Assembly: GCA_035555315.1 (NCBI GenBank)
Contig: DATMGU010000111.1
Coordinates: 1-39,225, forward strand
Direction of reading: 5' to 3'
Length of the DNA stretch: 39,225 nucleotides
From: DATMGU01 sp035555315
Lineage (GTDB): Bacteria; Pseudomonadota; Alphaproteobacteria; ATCC43930; CGMCC-115725
Positions 1-8,235 of this stretch are shown in pieces. The notes below the pieces were generated by a model. That model made no database searches and was not told where the DNA came from. It saw nothing but the letters and a program-made list of their open reading frames with translations. A program made the translations under genes and the position numbers. Positions within the stretch are counted from its first letter, which is position 1; every line of letters begins with the position of its first letter.

Positions 1-1108
1 GGCCGGTGATGTTGGCGTTGCGCGAGGAAAACACCTCGACCGTGCGGGCGAGCAGGCCCGGCACATTCTGGTGAATATGCAGATAGCGTGTGCCGGCCGG
101 CCGTATCGGCAATTGCGCCTGCGGAAAATTGACCGCACCCAGGCTGGATCCCACGTCGCTGTAGTCGGCCAGCTTGCGCGCAACCTCGACGCCGATCCGC
201 TCCTGCGCCTCGGCCGTGCTGCCGCCGATATGCGGCGTCAGGATGACGTTGGGGAGGCCGCGCAGCGGCGAGACGAACGGCACATCGGCGCCGGACGGCT
301 CCTCCGGGAAGACGTCGATCGCGGCACCCAGGATGTGTTGCCGCTTCAGCGCCTCGGCCAGGGCGTCGATATCCACCACCGTGCCGCGCGACGCGTTGAT
401 GACCAGGCTGCCCGGCCGCATCGACGCGATCTCGGCGGCGCCGAGCATGCCCGCCGTCTCCGGCGTCTCCGGCACATGCAGCGAGACGACGTCGCTCTCG
501 GTCAACAGCTCCCGCAGGCTGCTGGCGGGCCGGGCATTGCCCAGCGGCAGGCGATCGAGCACGTCGTGATAGAGCACCCGCATGCCGAAGCCGCTTTCGG
601 CGATGATGCCCAGCTGCGCGCCGATATTGCCGTAGCCGATGATGCCCAGCGTTCGGCCGCGCACCTCGTAGCTGTTCGCCGCCGACTTGATCCACTCGCC
701 GCGATGGGCCGCCTGCGATTTGGGAAAGATGCCGCGGATCAGCATGACGATCTCGCCCATCACGAGCTCGGCGACGCTGCGGGTGTTGGAGAACGGCGCG
801 TTGAACACCGGGATGCCCAGCCGCCGCGCTTCCAGCAGATCGACCTGGTTGGTGCCGATGCAGAAGCAGCCGATCGTCATCAGCCGGTCGGCCGCCGCCA
901 GGACCGGCTCGGTGATCTCGGTGCGCGACCGGATGCCCAGGACGTGCACGCCCTGGATCCGCTCGATCAGTTCCGCCTCGTCGAGCGCCTTGGGCAGCCG
1001 CTCGATGTTGGTATAGCCATGGGAGGCGAGCACGCCGACGGCGCTGTCATGGACGCCTTCCAGCAGCAACACGCGGATCTTGTCTTTGGCGAGAGAGAGT
1101 TTGCTCAT
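1..1108 (-). CDS. serA: D-3-phosphoglycerate dehydrogenase (3' end cut by the window edge)
   Basis: This enzyme oxidises 3-phosphoglycerate to 3-phosphohydroxypyruvate with NAD, the first step of serine synthesis in the cytoplasm. Reading the minus strand from ATG at 1108 gives MSKLSLAKDKIRVLLLEGVH and then GCFCIGTNQVDL, FNAPFSNTRSVAEL, the Rossmann motif GIIGYGNIGAQLG, INASRGTVVD and LTPHIGGSTAEAQ, all hallmarks of the E. coli-type SerA. After the catalytic domain an ACT domain begins (HIHQNVPGLLARTVEVF), and the frame runs off the window at base 1, so roughly the last 40 residues are missing. An AGGA Shine-Dalgarno sequence lies just before the ATG. The gene sits downstream of the mgtC-like gene on the same strand with a 135-base gap, so it may have its own promoter. 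The family assignment is very secure. Confidence 0.96.
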   Translation of the reverse strand, partial: MSKLSLAKDKIRVLLLEGVHDSAVGVLASHGYTNIERLPKALDEAELIERIQGVHVLGIRSRTEITEPVLAAADRLMTIGCFCIGTNQVDLLEARRLGIPVFNAPFSNTRSVAELVMGEIVMLIRGIFPKSQAAHRGEWIKSAANSYEVRGRTLGIIGYGNIGAQLGIIAESGFGMRVLYHDVLDRLPLGNARPASSLRELLTESDVVSLHVPETPETAGMLGAAEIASMRPGSLVINASRGTVVDIDALAEALKRQHILGAAIDVFPEEPSGADVPFVSPLRGLPNVILTPHIGGSTAEAQERIGVEVARKLADYSDVGSSLGAVNFPQAQLPIRPAGTRYLHIHQNVPGLLARTVEVFSSRNANITG

Positions 1109-1226
1109 GGTCGTCCTGGATCGAAAAACCGGCCACCGGGGCCGCAGTACATAGCGGATCGTCGGTCCGCTTCATAGACACCGAGACATGGCGATGGCGG
1201 CGGCATAGCCAAGGCCCATGATTGTG

Positions 1227-1243
1227 GCCCCATGATTGGGGGC
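1227..1243 (-). terminator. Hairpin directly after the mgtC-like stop codon
   Basis: GCCCC (1227-1231) pairs with GGGGC (1239-1243) around a 7-base loop, immediately downstream of the TAA of the mgtC-like gene on the minus strand. There is no following T run, so it would be a weak or Rho-assisted terminator or an mRNA 3' stabiliser. The motif CATGATT occurs three times in this short stretch (about 1218-1250). Confidence 0.3.
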
Positions 1244-1957
1244 TTATGATTCCGGGATCGCGCGATCGACCTGCCAGGTCGCGGCGGTCACATAGGGTTC
1301 CAGGCTGAGCCGGCCGACGATCTGCTCCAGGGCTGTGTCATTGCGCGTCATGGCGACCGCCTGCGCGGTGACGGAGACCTTCGAGGTGTCCGGAATATCC
1401 TCGCTGTCGATGCGGCGCAGGCCGAGGCCGGCCTGCGACAGGGCATGCAGCAGCAACGAACGCATATGTGCCTCCTCGGCACCCTTGCAGGTCACTTCGA
1501 CCGTGTAATGCGTTTCCACGTTGCCGGCCAGCAAGGCCCGGCGGTTGAGGCGTCGTACCAGCGGCCGCAGGATCAGGTTGGTGATCACCACGAAGCCCGT
1601 GGCGCCGAGGCTCGGTCCCCAAAAGCCGCCCCCGGCGAAGGTGCCGACCATGGCCGAGCACCACAGCGTCGCGGCGGTATTGAGGCCGTGGACGTTGACG
1701 CCTTCGCGCAGGATCACCCCGGCGCCGAGAAAGCCGATGCCCGACACGACCTGCGCCGCGACGCGGGTGGGGTCGCCCTGCGCGACCATGGCGGAAAACA
1801 CGACGAAGCCGCTGGAGCCGAGCGCCACCAGCGCGTTGGTCCGCAGCCCCGCCATTTTTTGATGCCATTGCCGCTCGACACCGATCGCCGATCCGAGCAC
1901 GAGGGCGAGGCCGAGGCGCAGCAGCGCCTCGATCATATCGGGGTGGGTTTCGGTCAC
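1244..1957 (-). CDS. MgtC/SapB family inner-membrane protein
   Basis: The 237-residue product has an N-terminal hydrophobic domain of about four or five membrane segments followed by a soluble C-terminal ACT-like domain from about residue 150. The diagnostic MgtC/SapB motifs are visible: LGSAIGVERQWHQKMAGLRTN near residue 20 and VVSGIGFLGAGVILREG near residue 70. MgtC-type proteins are linked to magnesium limitation, F1Fo-ATPase control and intracellular survival, but most environmental homologues have no assigned role. The start is a GTG at 1957; an ATG at 1936 is an alternative. The gene begins 13 bases after the stop of the ygiQ-like gene on the same strand, so the two may be cotranscribed. 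No Mg-sensing leader can be seen in so short a gap. Confidence 0.88.
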   Translation of the reverse strand: MTETHPDMIEALLRLGLALVLGSAIGVERQWHQKMAGLRTNALVALGSSGFVVFSAMVAQGDPTRVAAQVVSGIGFLGAGVILREGVNVHGLNTAATLWCSAMVGTFAGGGFWGPSLGATGFVVITNLILRPLVRRLNRRALLAGNVETHYTVEVTCKGAEEAHMRSLLLHALSQAGLGLRRIDSEDIPDTSKVSVTAQAVAMTRNDTALEQIVGRLSLEPYVTAATWQVDRAIPES

Positions 1958-1970
1958 GTCGTGCCGTCTC

Positions 1971-4076
1971 TCACCCGCGCCGCGGCCGTCCGCCCGGTCC
2001 TGTCGACCCCTCCGACGTCGAGGGTCGGGCCGGCCGGGTATGCTGGGTCATGAAGTGCTGCGCGCCGTGCTTGCGGCCGGTCCGCATGCCTTCACCGCCG
2101 GCGCCGCCCGTGCCGGCGGGCTGCCAGGATGGGATCAGGTGATGCTTGCCGGGGCCGATCAGGTCGGCCCGTCCCATGCGCTGCAGCGCCTCGCGCAGCA
2201 GCGGCCAGTTCTCCGCGTCGTGGTAGCGCAAGAACGCCTTGTGCAGACGCCGCTGCTTCAGGCCGCGCGCGCTGAACACGACCTCGCCGCCATTCCGGCG
2301 GATCGGCCGCAACGGGTTCTGCTCGGTATGGAACATCGTGGCCGAAAGCGACATGGGCGAGGGCAGGAAGGTCTGCACCTGGTCGGCGCGGAACTTGTTG
2401 CGCTTCAGCCAGATCGCCAGGTTCATCATGTCTTCGTCGGTGGTGCCGGGATGCGCCGCGATGAAATACGGGATCAGGAAGTACTTCTTCCCGGCCTCCT
2501 TGGCGAACTTGTCGAACATCGCCTTGAACTTGTCGTAGCTGCCCATGCCCGGCTTCATCATCATGGCGAGCGGGCCGCTCTCGGTATGCTCGGGGGCGAT
2601 CTTCAGATAGCCGCCGACATGGTGGGTGACGAGTTCCTTCACATAGGCCGGGCTGCGCACGGCGAGGTCGTAGCGCAGGCCCGAGGCGATGTGGATCTTC
2701 TTGACGCCCGGCACCGCGCGCGACTTGCGGTAGAGGTCGATCAGCGGGTCGTGATCGGTGCCGAGGTTCTTGCAGATATCCGGGAACACGCAGGATGGCC
2801 GCCGGCAGACGGCCTCGATCTTCGGGTCCTTGCAGGCCATCCGGTACATGTTGGCGGTCGGCCCGCCCATATCGGAGATGATGCCGGTGAAGCCCGGCAC
2901 CTTGTCGCGGATCTGGCCGATCTCGCGCAGGATCGACTCCTCCGACCGGCTCTGGATGATCCGTCCCTCATGCTCGGTGATCGAACAGAACGAACAGCCG
3001 CCGAAACAGCCGCGCATGATGTTGACCGAGAACTTGATCATGTCCCAGGCGGGGATCCCCGCCTCGCCATAGGAGGGGTGCGGCGCGCGGGCATAGGGCA
3101 GGTCGTAGACGCCGTCCATCTCGGGCGTGGTCAGCGGGATCGGCGGCGGCGTCAGCCAGAGCAGCTTGTCGCCATGCCGCTGGACCAGCGCCCGCGCATT
3201 CCCCGGATTGCTCTCCTGGTGCAGGATGCGCGAGGCATGAGCGTAGAGGATCTTATCGTCCTTGACCAGATCGTAGGCGGGCAGTTGCACCACGGTCGTA
3301 TCCATCGGCGGCCGGGCGCGCTTCACCTCGGCGGCATCCGGCTCCATCGTCGCCTCGGCGGGCTCGTCGACCAGATCGGGGGCCACGACGCCCCAGCCCT
3401 CGGGGATGGCGTCCAGCAGAAAGGCGGTGCCGCGGATGTCGTGCATGTCGCGCGGCGCTTCGCCCTTGGCGGCGCGATGGGCGATATCGACGATCGCGCG
3501 CTCGGCATTGCCATAGACCAGCAGGTCGGCCTTGCTGTCGAACAGGATCGAGCGGCGGACCTTCTCCGACCAATGATCGTATTGGGCGATCCGGCGCAGC
3601 GACGCCTCGATGCCGCCCAACACGATCGGCACGGTCTTGTAGGCCTCGCGACAGCGCTGCGAATAGACGATGGCCGCCCGGTCCGGCCGCTTGCCCGCGG
3701 CACCCTGCGGCGTGTAGCTGTCATTGTGTCGGATGCGCCGATCCGAGGTGTAGTGGTTCACCATCGAATCCATGTTCCCGGCGGTCACGCCGAAGAACAG
3801 ATTGGGCTTGCCCAGCGCCTTGAACGCGTCGGCATCGGTCCAGTCCGGCTGCGCGATGATGCCGACGCGGAAACCCTGGGCCTCCCACAGCCGGCCGATG
3901 ATCGCCATGCCGAAGCTCGGGTGATCGATATAGGCGTCGCCGGTCACGACGATGATGTCGCAACTGTCCCAGCCCAGTTCGTCCATCTCGGCGCGCGACA
4001 TCGGCAGGAACGGCGCCGGCCCGAACCGGTGCGCCCAGAACTTGCGAGGCGAGAAGAGATTCTTTGCGCTTTGCAT
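1971..4076 (-). CDS. YgiQ family radical SAM protein
   Basis: This cytoplasmic protein has about 701 residues from the ATG at 4076. The start is chosen because MQSAKNLFSPRKFWAHRFGPAPFLP is the usual conserved N-terminus, although the frame stays open to 4115. A cobalamin-binding-like N-terminal region (CDIIVVTGDAYIDHPSFG) is followed by the radical SAM core, with the iron-sulfur motif C-x3-C-x2-C at about residues 357, 361 and 364 (MRGCFGGCSFCS). A further conserved Cys-rich stretch (CRRPSCVFPDIC) and the YLKIAPEHTE motif are present. The C-terminus ends in a low-complexity tail rich in Pro, Gly and Arg. The biochemical role of YgiQ proteins is not established. The family call is very secure. 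Confidence 0.94.
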   Translation of the reverse strand: MQSAKNLFSPRKFWAHRFGPAPFLPMSRAEMDELGWDSCDIIVVTGDAYIDHPSFGMAIIGRLWEAQGFRVGIIAQPDWTDADAFKALGKPNLFFGVTAGNMDSMVNHYTSDRRIRHNDSYTPQGAAGKRPDRAAIVYSQRCREAYKTVPIVLGGIEASLRRIAQYDHWSEKVRRSILFDSKADLLVYGNAERAIVDIAHRAAKGEAPRDMHDIRGTAFLLDAIPEGWGVVAPDLVDEPAEATMEPDAAEVKRARPPMDTTVVQLPAYDLVKDDKILYAHASRILHQESNPGNARALVQRHGDKLLWLTPPPIPLTTPEMDGVYDLPYARAPHPSYGEAGIPAWDMIKFSVNIMRGCFGGCSFCSITEHEGRIIQSRSEESILREIGQIRDKVPGFTGIISDMGGPTANMYRMACKDPKIEAVCRRPSCVFPDICKNLGTDHDPLIDLYRKSRAVPGVKKIHIASGLRYDLAVRSPAYVKELVTHHVGGYLKIAPEHTESGPLAMMMKPGMGSYDKFKAMFDKFAKEAGKKYFLIPYFIAAHPGTTDEDMMNLAIWLKRNKFRADQVQTFLPSPMSLSATMFHTEQNPLRPIRRNGGEVVFSARGLKQRRLHKAFLRYHDAENWPLLREALQRMGRADLIGPGKHHLIPSWQPAGTGGAGGEGMRTGRKHGAQHFMTQHTRPARPSTSEGSTGPGGRPRRG

Positions 4077-4164
4077 GGTGTCGACGGTATCCGATATCTC
4101 TCGCGGCCCGGCCATCGGCCCGATGCCCCGCGATCGGCGGGACTAAAGGCGCCCTGCCCGTGAA

Positions 4165-4181
4165 GCGCAAGGATCTTGCGC
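4165..4181. repeat. 17-bp inverted repeat between two minus-strand genes
   Basis: GCGCAAG (4165-4171) and CTTGCGC (4175-4181) are perfect complements with a 3-base spacer, GAT. The repeat lies upstream of the ygiQ-like gene and downstream of the conserved hypothetical gene, both on the minus strand. It could act as a transcription terminator for the hypothetical gene (no T tract follows) or as a protein-binding palindrome. Confidence 0.4.
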
Positions 4182-4295
4182 GTTATCCCTGACGCGCCGG
4201 GGGAGCATAGCGGCTTTTCGGCGGCATGGCGAACCGTCGGGGATGGCGGTGCGCGATCGGCGTTTTCCCCATCGGGGATTGTGCCGTCCCCTTAC

Positions 4296-4748
4296 TCAAC
4301 CCCAGGAGAGGGGCAGGTCAATGCTGTGCTCGCCGAGCAGCCTTGCCAGCCGCGTCACCGCCACCCGCAGATCGTCCTGCCCCTCCCGCCGGACCAGCCA
4401 GCGGAGCTGTGCGTCGAGCCGCGCGTCAGCCTCGTGCTGGGCGGTCGCGACCACGGTCAGCAGGTGTCGCTCGTCGAAGGTGAGGCCGGCGCAGCCCGGA
4501 TGGCCAATCGAGAACCGGCGCCGACTGTCGCGGTTCAGCAGCACGATGAAGCTGTGGAAGGCGATCAGCGCCGCTTCAGCCTCGTCGCCGAACGCATCGG
4601 CGAATTCCCGCCGGATCAGCGGAGACTCACCGCCGCCGACGATGACGCGGCGCAGCGTCCAGACCAGCAGATGCTCGCCATAGCTAAGATCGAGGATCCC
4701 CGCGCCAGGGGATGCCGTCACATCCGGGTTCAGCATGCTCGCTCTCAT
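4296..4748 (-). CDS. Conserved hypothetical protein, about 150 aa
   Basis: The ATG at 4748 is preceded by GAGGG four bases upstream, so I prefer it to the TTG-started extension to 4781. The product begins MRASMLNPDV and is soluble and probably mostly helical. A notable segment is LSYGEHLLVWTLRRVIVGGG, followed by IRREFADAFGDEAEAAL, FSIGHPGCAGLTFDERHLL and ARLDAQLRWLVRREG. I recall similar uncharacterised short proteins in other alphaproteobacteria but know no function. There are no membrane segments or metal-binding Cys clusters. A sequence resembling half of a Fur box lies about 25 bases upstream of the start, which hints at iron control. The neighbours give no further functional clue. Confidence 0.72.
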   Translation of the reverse strand: MRASMLNPDVTASPGAGILDLSYGEHLLVWTLRRVIVGGGESPLIRREFADAFGDEAEAALIAFHSFIVLLNRDSRRRFSIGHPGCAGLTFDERHLLTVVATAQHEADARLDAQLRWLVRREGQDDLRVAVTRLARLLGEHSIDLPLSWG

Positions 4749-4772
4749 TCGTCCCTCATGCCACAGCCTAAT

Positions 4773-4793
4773 TGCGAACAAGTTTCATTTGCA
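4773..4793. promoter_or_regulatory. Fur/Mur-like box upstream of the hypothetical gene
   Basis: The 21-bp stretch is an interrupted palindrome with outer arms TGC/GCA. Its plus-strand right half, TCATTTGCA, matches the half-site of proteobacterial Fur boxes of the form TGCAAATGA-N-TCATTTGCA; the left half, TGCGAACAA, is degenerate. Six of ten pairs are symmetric. It lies between two divergent start codons (4748 minus and 4870 plus), so it could act on either gene. The assignment is tentative. Confidence 0.35.
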
Positions 4794-4869
4794 ATAGAAA
4801 TTATGAAGAGGCGATGGCATGAGAGTTGCGCCGCTCATGGCTTTCCTCGCCGCCGCCGACCGAGAGGCC

Positions 4870-5823
4870 ATGATGCTGAAACGCGTCCTCATCACCGGCG
4901 CCACCGGATTTCTCGGCCTCAACCTGATCGATCGGGCGATCGCCGACGGGCTCGGCGTCGTGGCGGTCGATCGGTCGCCGCCGCCCGGGAGGACGCCGGA
5001 TCGGTGGCCCGCCTCCATCGTCTTTCGCCAGGCGGACATGGCCGATCCGGTGGCGCTCGGTCAGGCCTTCGCGCTCGGCGCCGATGCGGTCATCCACGCG
5101 GCGGCGATCACCAATGGCGCGGCGGGGGCGATGGCCGAGGTCAATGTCGGCGGCACGGTCCGCGTGATCCGCCTGGCGATCCGCCACGGCATCCGCCGGC
5201 TGGTCTTGATCAGCTCGGGTGCCGTCTATGGTGGTGTGCCGATCGAGCCGCCCGCCCGGATCCCGGAAACCGCCGAGCCGGAGCCGCTTGCTCCCTATGG
5301 CACGAGCAAGCTCGCCGCCGAGGCCGTCGCTCGGGCGCTGGCCGAGGAGCATGGCTTGGACCTCACCATCATCCGCCTGCCGCCGTTGTTCGGCCCCTGG
5401 GAATATGCGACCGGCGCGCGGGTGGTGTTGAGCCCGCAATGGCAGTGCCTAGACCTCGCCCGGCGCGGCCTGCCGATCCGTTTGTCGCGTCCGGGCAGCG
5501 GCGATTGGTGGCTCGCCCCCCATGCCGCAGCCGCGATCCTGGGCTTGCTACGGGCAACGAACGGGCGGTTCGTCGATTACAATATCGGCCCGGGCGTCGC
5601 CACGACCGCCGTCGATTGGTGCCGCTGTCTCACCCGGTTCTACCCGGCGCTCGACTGGCGGATCGCCGACGATCCGGCCGACGCCACCATCACCATCCTG
5701 GCGGCCAGGGACCGGGCGCCGCTCGACCCCTCGCGCCTGCATGCCGCGATCGGCGCCCCACCCGCCTGGGATCTCGATGCCGCGGCCGACGCTTATCTGG
5801 CGTGGCCTGGAGAAAACCCGTAG
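4870..5823 (+). CDS. NAD(P)-dependent epimerase/dehydratase (extended SDR)
   Basis: The product is about 317 residues from the ATG at 4870, which has GAGAGG a few bases upstream; the frame is open from 4819 but those residues precede the usual SDR start. The N-terminus MMLKRVLITGATGFLGLNL holds the GxxGxxG nucleotide motif, a conserved Asp (VVAVDRS) ends the second strand, and the catalytic region shows LISSGAVYGG and YGTSKLAAE (Y-x3-K). These features place it with nucleotide-sugar or sugar epimerases, dehydratases or dehydrogenases of the extended SDR type. Its exact substrate cannot be told from sequence. It converges on the GH31 gene with only 5 bases between stops, and a role in sugar metabolism is plausible but inferred. 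Confidence 0.88.
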   Translation: MMLKRVLITGATGFLGLNLIDRAIADGLGVVAVDRSPPPGRTPDRWPASIVFRQADMADPVALGQAFALGADAVIHAAAITNGAAGAMAEVNVGGTVRVIRLAIRHGIRRLVLISSGAVYGGVPIEPPARIPETAEPEPLAPYGTSKLAAEAVARALAEEHGLDLTIIRLPPLFGPWEYATGARVVLSPQWQCLDLARRGLPIRLSRPGSGDWWLAPHAAAAILGLLRATNGRFVDYNIGPGVATTAVDWCRCLTRFYPALDWRIADDPADATITILAARDRAPLDPSRLHAAIGAPPAWDLDAAADAYLAWPGENP

Positions 5824-5828
5824 CCGGG

Positions 5829-8204
5829 CTACGCGTCCAGCGTCGCCCGGAACGGTCGTGCCTCGATCGCGACGCCGGTGCCGCGCAACACCAGTTTCCG
5901 GCGATCGGCTAGGGGCAGAGACACGCCGATCGGGCCGGGCAGGACCAGCGGTGCGCCCGTCGCGATGGCGGTGAGCGTGACCTCATCCGGCGTCCAACTC
6001 AGTTCCAGACCGATGCGCGTCGGGACGCCGTCGGCCGAGATGCCGTCATCCTCGACCAGCACGAAGCGGCCATTGCCAGTGCCGGGGCCGGGGAACAGCC
6101 GGACGCAGCGGCTCGGCTCGTCATGCAGCCGGATGAAATCGGCCGGTTCGTCGGTCATCGGGATGATCGCTCCGGCGGCCGCCACCAACGGCAAGCGGTC
6201 AAGCGGCGCCGCCAGGGTGGCGACCGTGCCGGCGGCCAGCCGCTCGCCGGTCCAGAAATCGAACCAGCATTCCGGGCCGGTCGGCAAATAGGCGCTCCGC
6301 GATCGCGCGCCCTGTTCGACGACCGGGGCCCCCAGCAGCAACGGCCCCAGCATCAGCTCGTCGCAATCCGCCTCGGTCGCGGCATCGCCATCGAACACGG
6401 CGAAGGTGGGACGCAGTGGCGCCGGACCGCCCGCCGCCGCGTCATGCAGCAGCGAATAGAGATACGGGATCAGCCGATAGCGCAGCCGGATCGCGGCGCG
6501 GATCAGCGGCGTCACCTCGGGATGCAGCCAGGGCGAGGTATAGACCCCGTCCGGCTTCCACGAATTCATGATGAAGCGCGGATGCAGCGCGCCAGCCTGG
6601 GTCCAGCGCACCAGCAGTTCCGCCTCCGGCACCGGGCCGGAAAAGCCGCCGATGTCGTGGCCGATGTTGTACATGCCGGACAGGCTCATCTGCAGCCCGG
6701 TGCGCAGGTTCCATTTCAGGCTGCGCCAACTCGTCGAATTGTCACCGCTCCAGGTCTGGGCATAACGCTGGATGCCGGGACAGCCGGCGCGGGTTACGGT
6801 GAATTGCCGCTCGGCCGGCTTGCGCGCCCGCTGTTCCTCGATCGTCGCACGGGTCATCAGCAGCGGCTGCAGACCGCGCGCGAGATCCAGCGGAATCGGC
6901 GTGCCGAAGCCGTCGCAGTCGGCGGCATCGTCCCACAACCCGTATTCGTTGTTGTCGTTCCAGCCGACATCGATGCCGACTTCCAGCACCTGGTTGCGCA
7001 GCCCGTCCTGCCACCAGGCGATGGCGGCGGGGTTTGTGAAATCCAGATGGGCGCCCTCGCCATCCCAGAATTGGCTGATCACCGGGGCGCCGCTCCGCCG
7101 GTCCTTTACATAGGCGCCGGCGGTCAGCGCGTCGCCATAGCGCGGATGATCGTCGAGCAGGCAGGGCTTGAGGTTCGCCACCACCCGCAAGCCGGCGTCG
7201 TGGAACGCGCTGACCAGCGCCTCGGGCCGCGGGTATTTCGAGCGGTTCCAGGTGAACACATAGCGTTTCGGCCCGATCGAGGTATAGCCCGAGCCGAAAT
7301 GGAACGCGCTGACCGGGATCCGTTCCGCGGCGCAACGGGCGATGAAGCTCTCCATGCGGGTCTGCGCATCGGCGCTGTCGGCGATCGCCATGGCGGTCTG
7401 GGCAAAGCCCAACGTCCAGCGCGGCGGCAGGGCGGTGCGCCCGGTGAGGGTCAGAAACTTCGCGGTTACCTCGTCGAGGCGCGGACCCGGAAACACATAG
7501 TAGTCGAGATCACCGCCGGCCGCCTCGTAGCCGCGAAACAGCCCGTAGTAATTGTCGTGCTCGGCACCGAGATCGAAAATGCCGTCGGCCAGGTTGTCAT
7601 AGAAGATGCCCCAGGCGATACCCGTGGCCCCGTCGCGGGTCAGCACGAACGGCCAGTGCTTGTAGAGCGGGTCGCCGCGTTCAGGATCGTAGCCCAGACT
7701 GTCGAGCATGGTCGTGCGCAGCCGCCGCCCATGCAGGTCGAGCGGGCCGGTCTTGTCGCCGAGACCGTGATAGCGATCGGCCGCGTCGCGCGCGTGATGG
7801 TGGCGCAGGCGTTCACCGAAAAGGTACGGGTGGCTGTCCCGATCGCGCGCGAAGACGCGCCCATCGGGCAGCGCCCAGGTCAGGGCCAAAGGTGCCAGGC
7901 GGATATGCAGCGTCAGCGCGCCGGTGACGATGCGCAGCGCGCCGGTTTCCTCGACCAGCCGATGCGCGGCACGGGGCCAGGAGCTGTCATCCAGCCGGTC
8001 GCGTCCCTCCCACGGCACGTCGGGGGCGCCATAACCCGGTACCATCCAGGTTCGCTTCTGGCGGATTGATCCGTCGCGCAGAAACACCACGCGCACGAGA
8101 TCGTCGAGCAACACGGCGATGCGGCAGGTGATGCCATCGCCGCAATCGAGGACCACGCCGCGATCGGTGGTCGATGCCAGCACGGCGTGACGGATCGGTT
8201 TCAT
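5829..8204 (-). CDS. Glycoside hydrolase family 31 (alpha-glucosidase/alpha-xylosidase type)
   Basis: The protein has 791 residues from the ATG at 8204 (MKPIRHAVLAS); the open frame extends to 8324 but that part overlaps the ATPase gene. GH31 enzymes cleave alpha-linked glycosides with retention. The nucleophile motif is visible as GWNDNNEYGLW (Asp at about 417) and the acid/base motif as WSGDNSTSW (Asp at about 488), followed by NIGHDIGGFSGP and the family's C-terminal beta domains. No signal peptide is present, so it acts in the cytoplasm. It is the last gene of an operon with a CUT1 transporter, which implies that the imported substrate is a short alpha-glycoside such as an alpha-glucoside or isoprimeverose-like sugar. 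The substrate is inferred; the family is certain. Confidence 0.94.
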   Translation of the reverse strand: MKPIRHAVLASTTDRGVVLDCGDGITCRIAVLLDDLVRVVFLRDGSIRQKRTWMVPGYGAPDVPWEGRDRLDDSSWPRAAHRLVEETGALRIVTGALTLHIRLAPLALTWALPDGRVFARDRDSHPYLFGERLRHHHARDAADRYHGLGDKTGPLDLHGRRLRTTMLDSLGYDPERGDPLYKHWPFVLTRDGATGIAWGIFYDNLADGIFDLGAEHDNYYGLFRGYEAAGGDLDYYVFPGPRLDEVTAKFLTLTGRTALPPRWTLGFAQTAMAIADSADAQTRMESFIARCAAERIPVSAFHFGSGYTSIGPKRYVFTWNRSKYPRPEALVSAFHDAGLRVVANLKPCLLDDHPRYGDALTAGAYVKDRRSGAPVISQFWDGEGAHLDFTNPAAIAWWQDGLRNQVLEVGIDVGWNDNNEYGLWDDAADCDGFGTPIPLDLARGLQPLLMTRATIEEQRARKPAERQFTVTRAGCPGIQRYAQTWSGDNSTSWRSLKWNLRTGLQMSLSGMYNIGHDIGGFSGPVPEAELLVRWTQAGALHPRFIMNSWKPDGVYTSPWLHPEVTPLIRAAIRLRYRLIPYLYSLLHDAAAGGPAPLRPTFAVFDGDAATEADCDELMLGPLLLGAPVVEQGARSRSAYLPTGPECWFDFWTGERLAAGTVATLAAPLDRLPLVAAAGAIIPMTDEPADFIRLHDEPSRCVRLFPGPGTGNGRFVLVEDDGISADGVPTRIGLELSWTPDEVTLTAIATGAPLVLPGPIGVSLPLADRRKLVLRGTGVAIEARPFRATLDA

Positions 8205-8235
8205 CGCAGAACCTCGTCGATTAGAGGGGCGTCGA

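Noticed and set aside
71..1177. Long plus-strand open frame opposite serA
   Set aside because: It is antisense to a clear SerA reading frame and its translation is low-complexity and rich in Arg, Ala, Gly and Asp, as expected from GC-rich DNA.
2040..4163. A 707-codon plus-strand open frame opposite the ygiQ-like gene
   Set aside because: It shows no protein motif and exists because stop codons are rare opposite GC-rich genes; the minus-strand frame has clear radical SAM motifs.
4176..5912. A 578-codon plus-strand open frame spanning the hypothetical gene and the SDR
   Set aside because: It is in a different frame from the SDR and antisense to the hypothetical gene, and its composition is Arg/Pro/Gly-rich with no domains.
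6123..8069. A 648-codon plus-strand frame opposite the GH31 gene
   Set aside because: The minus strand has catalytic GH31 motifs; the plus frame is a compositional shadow.
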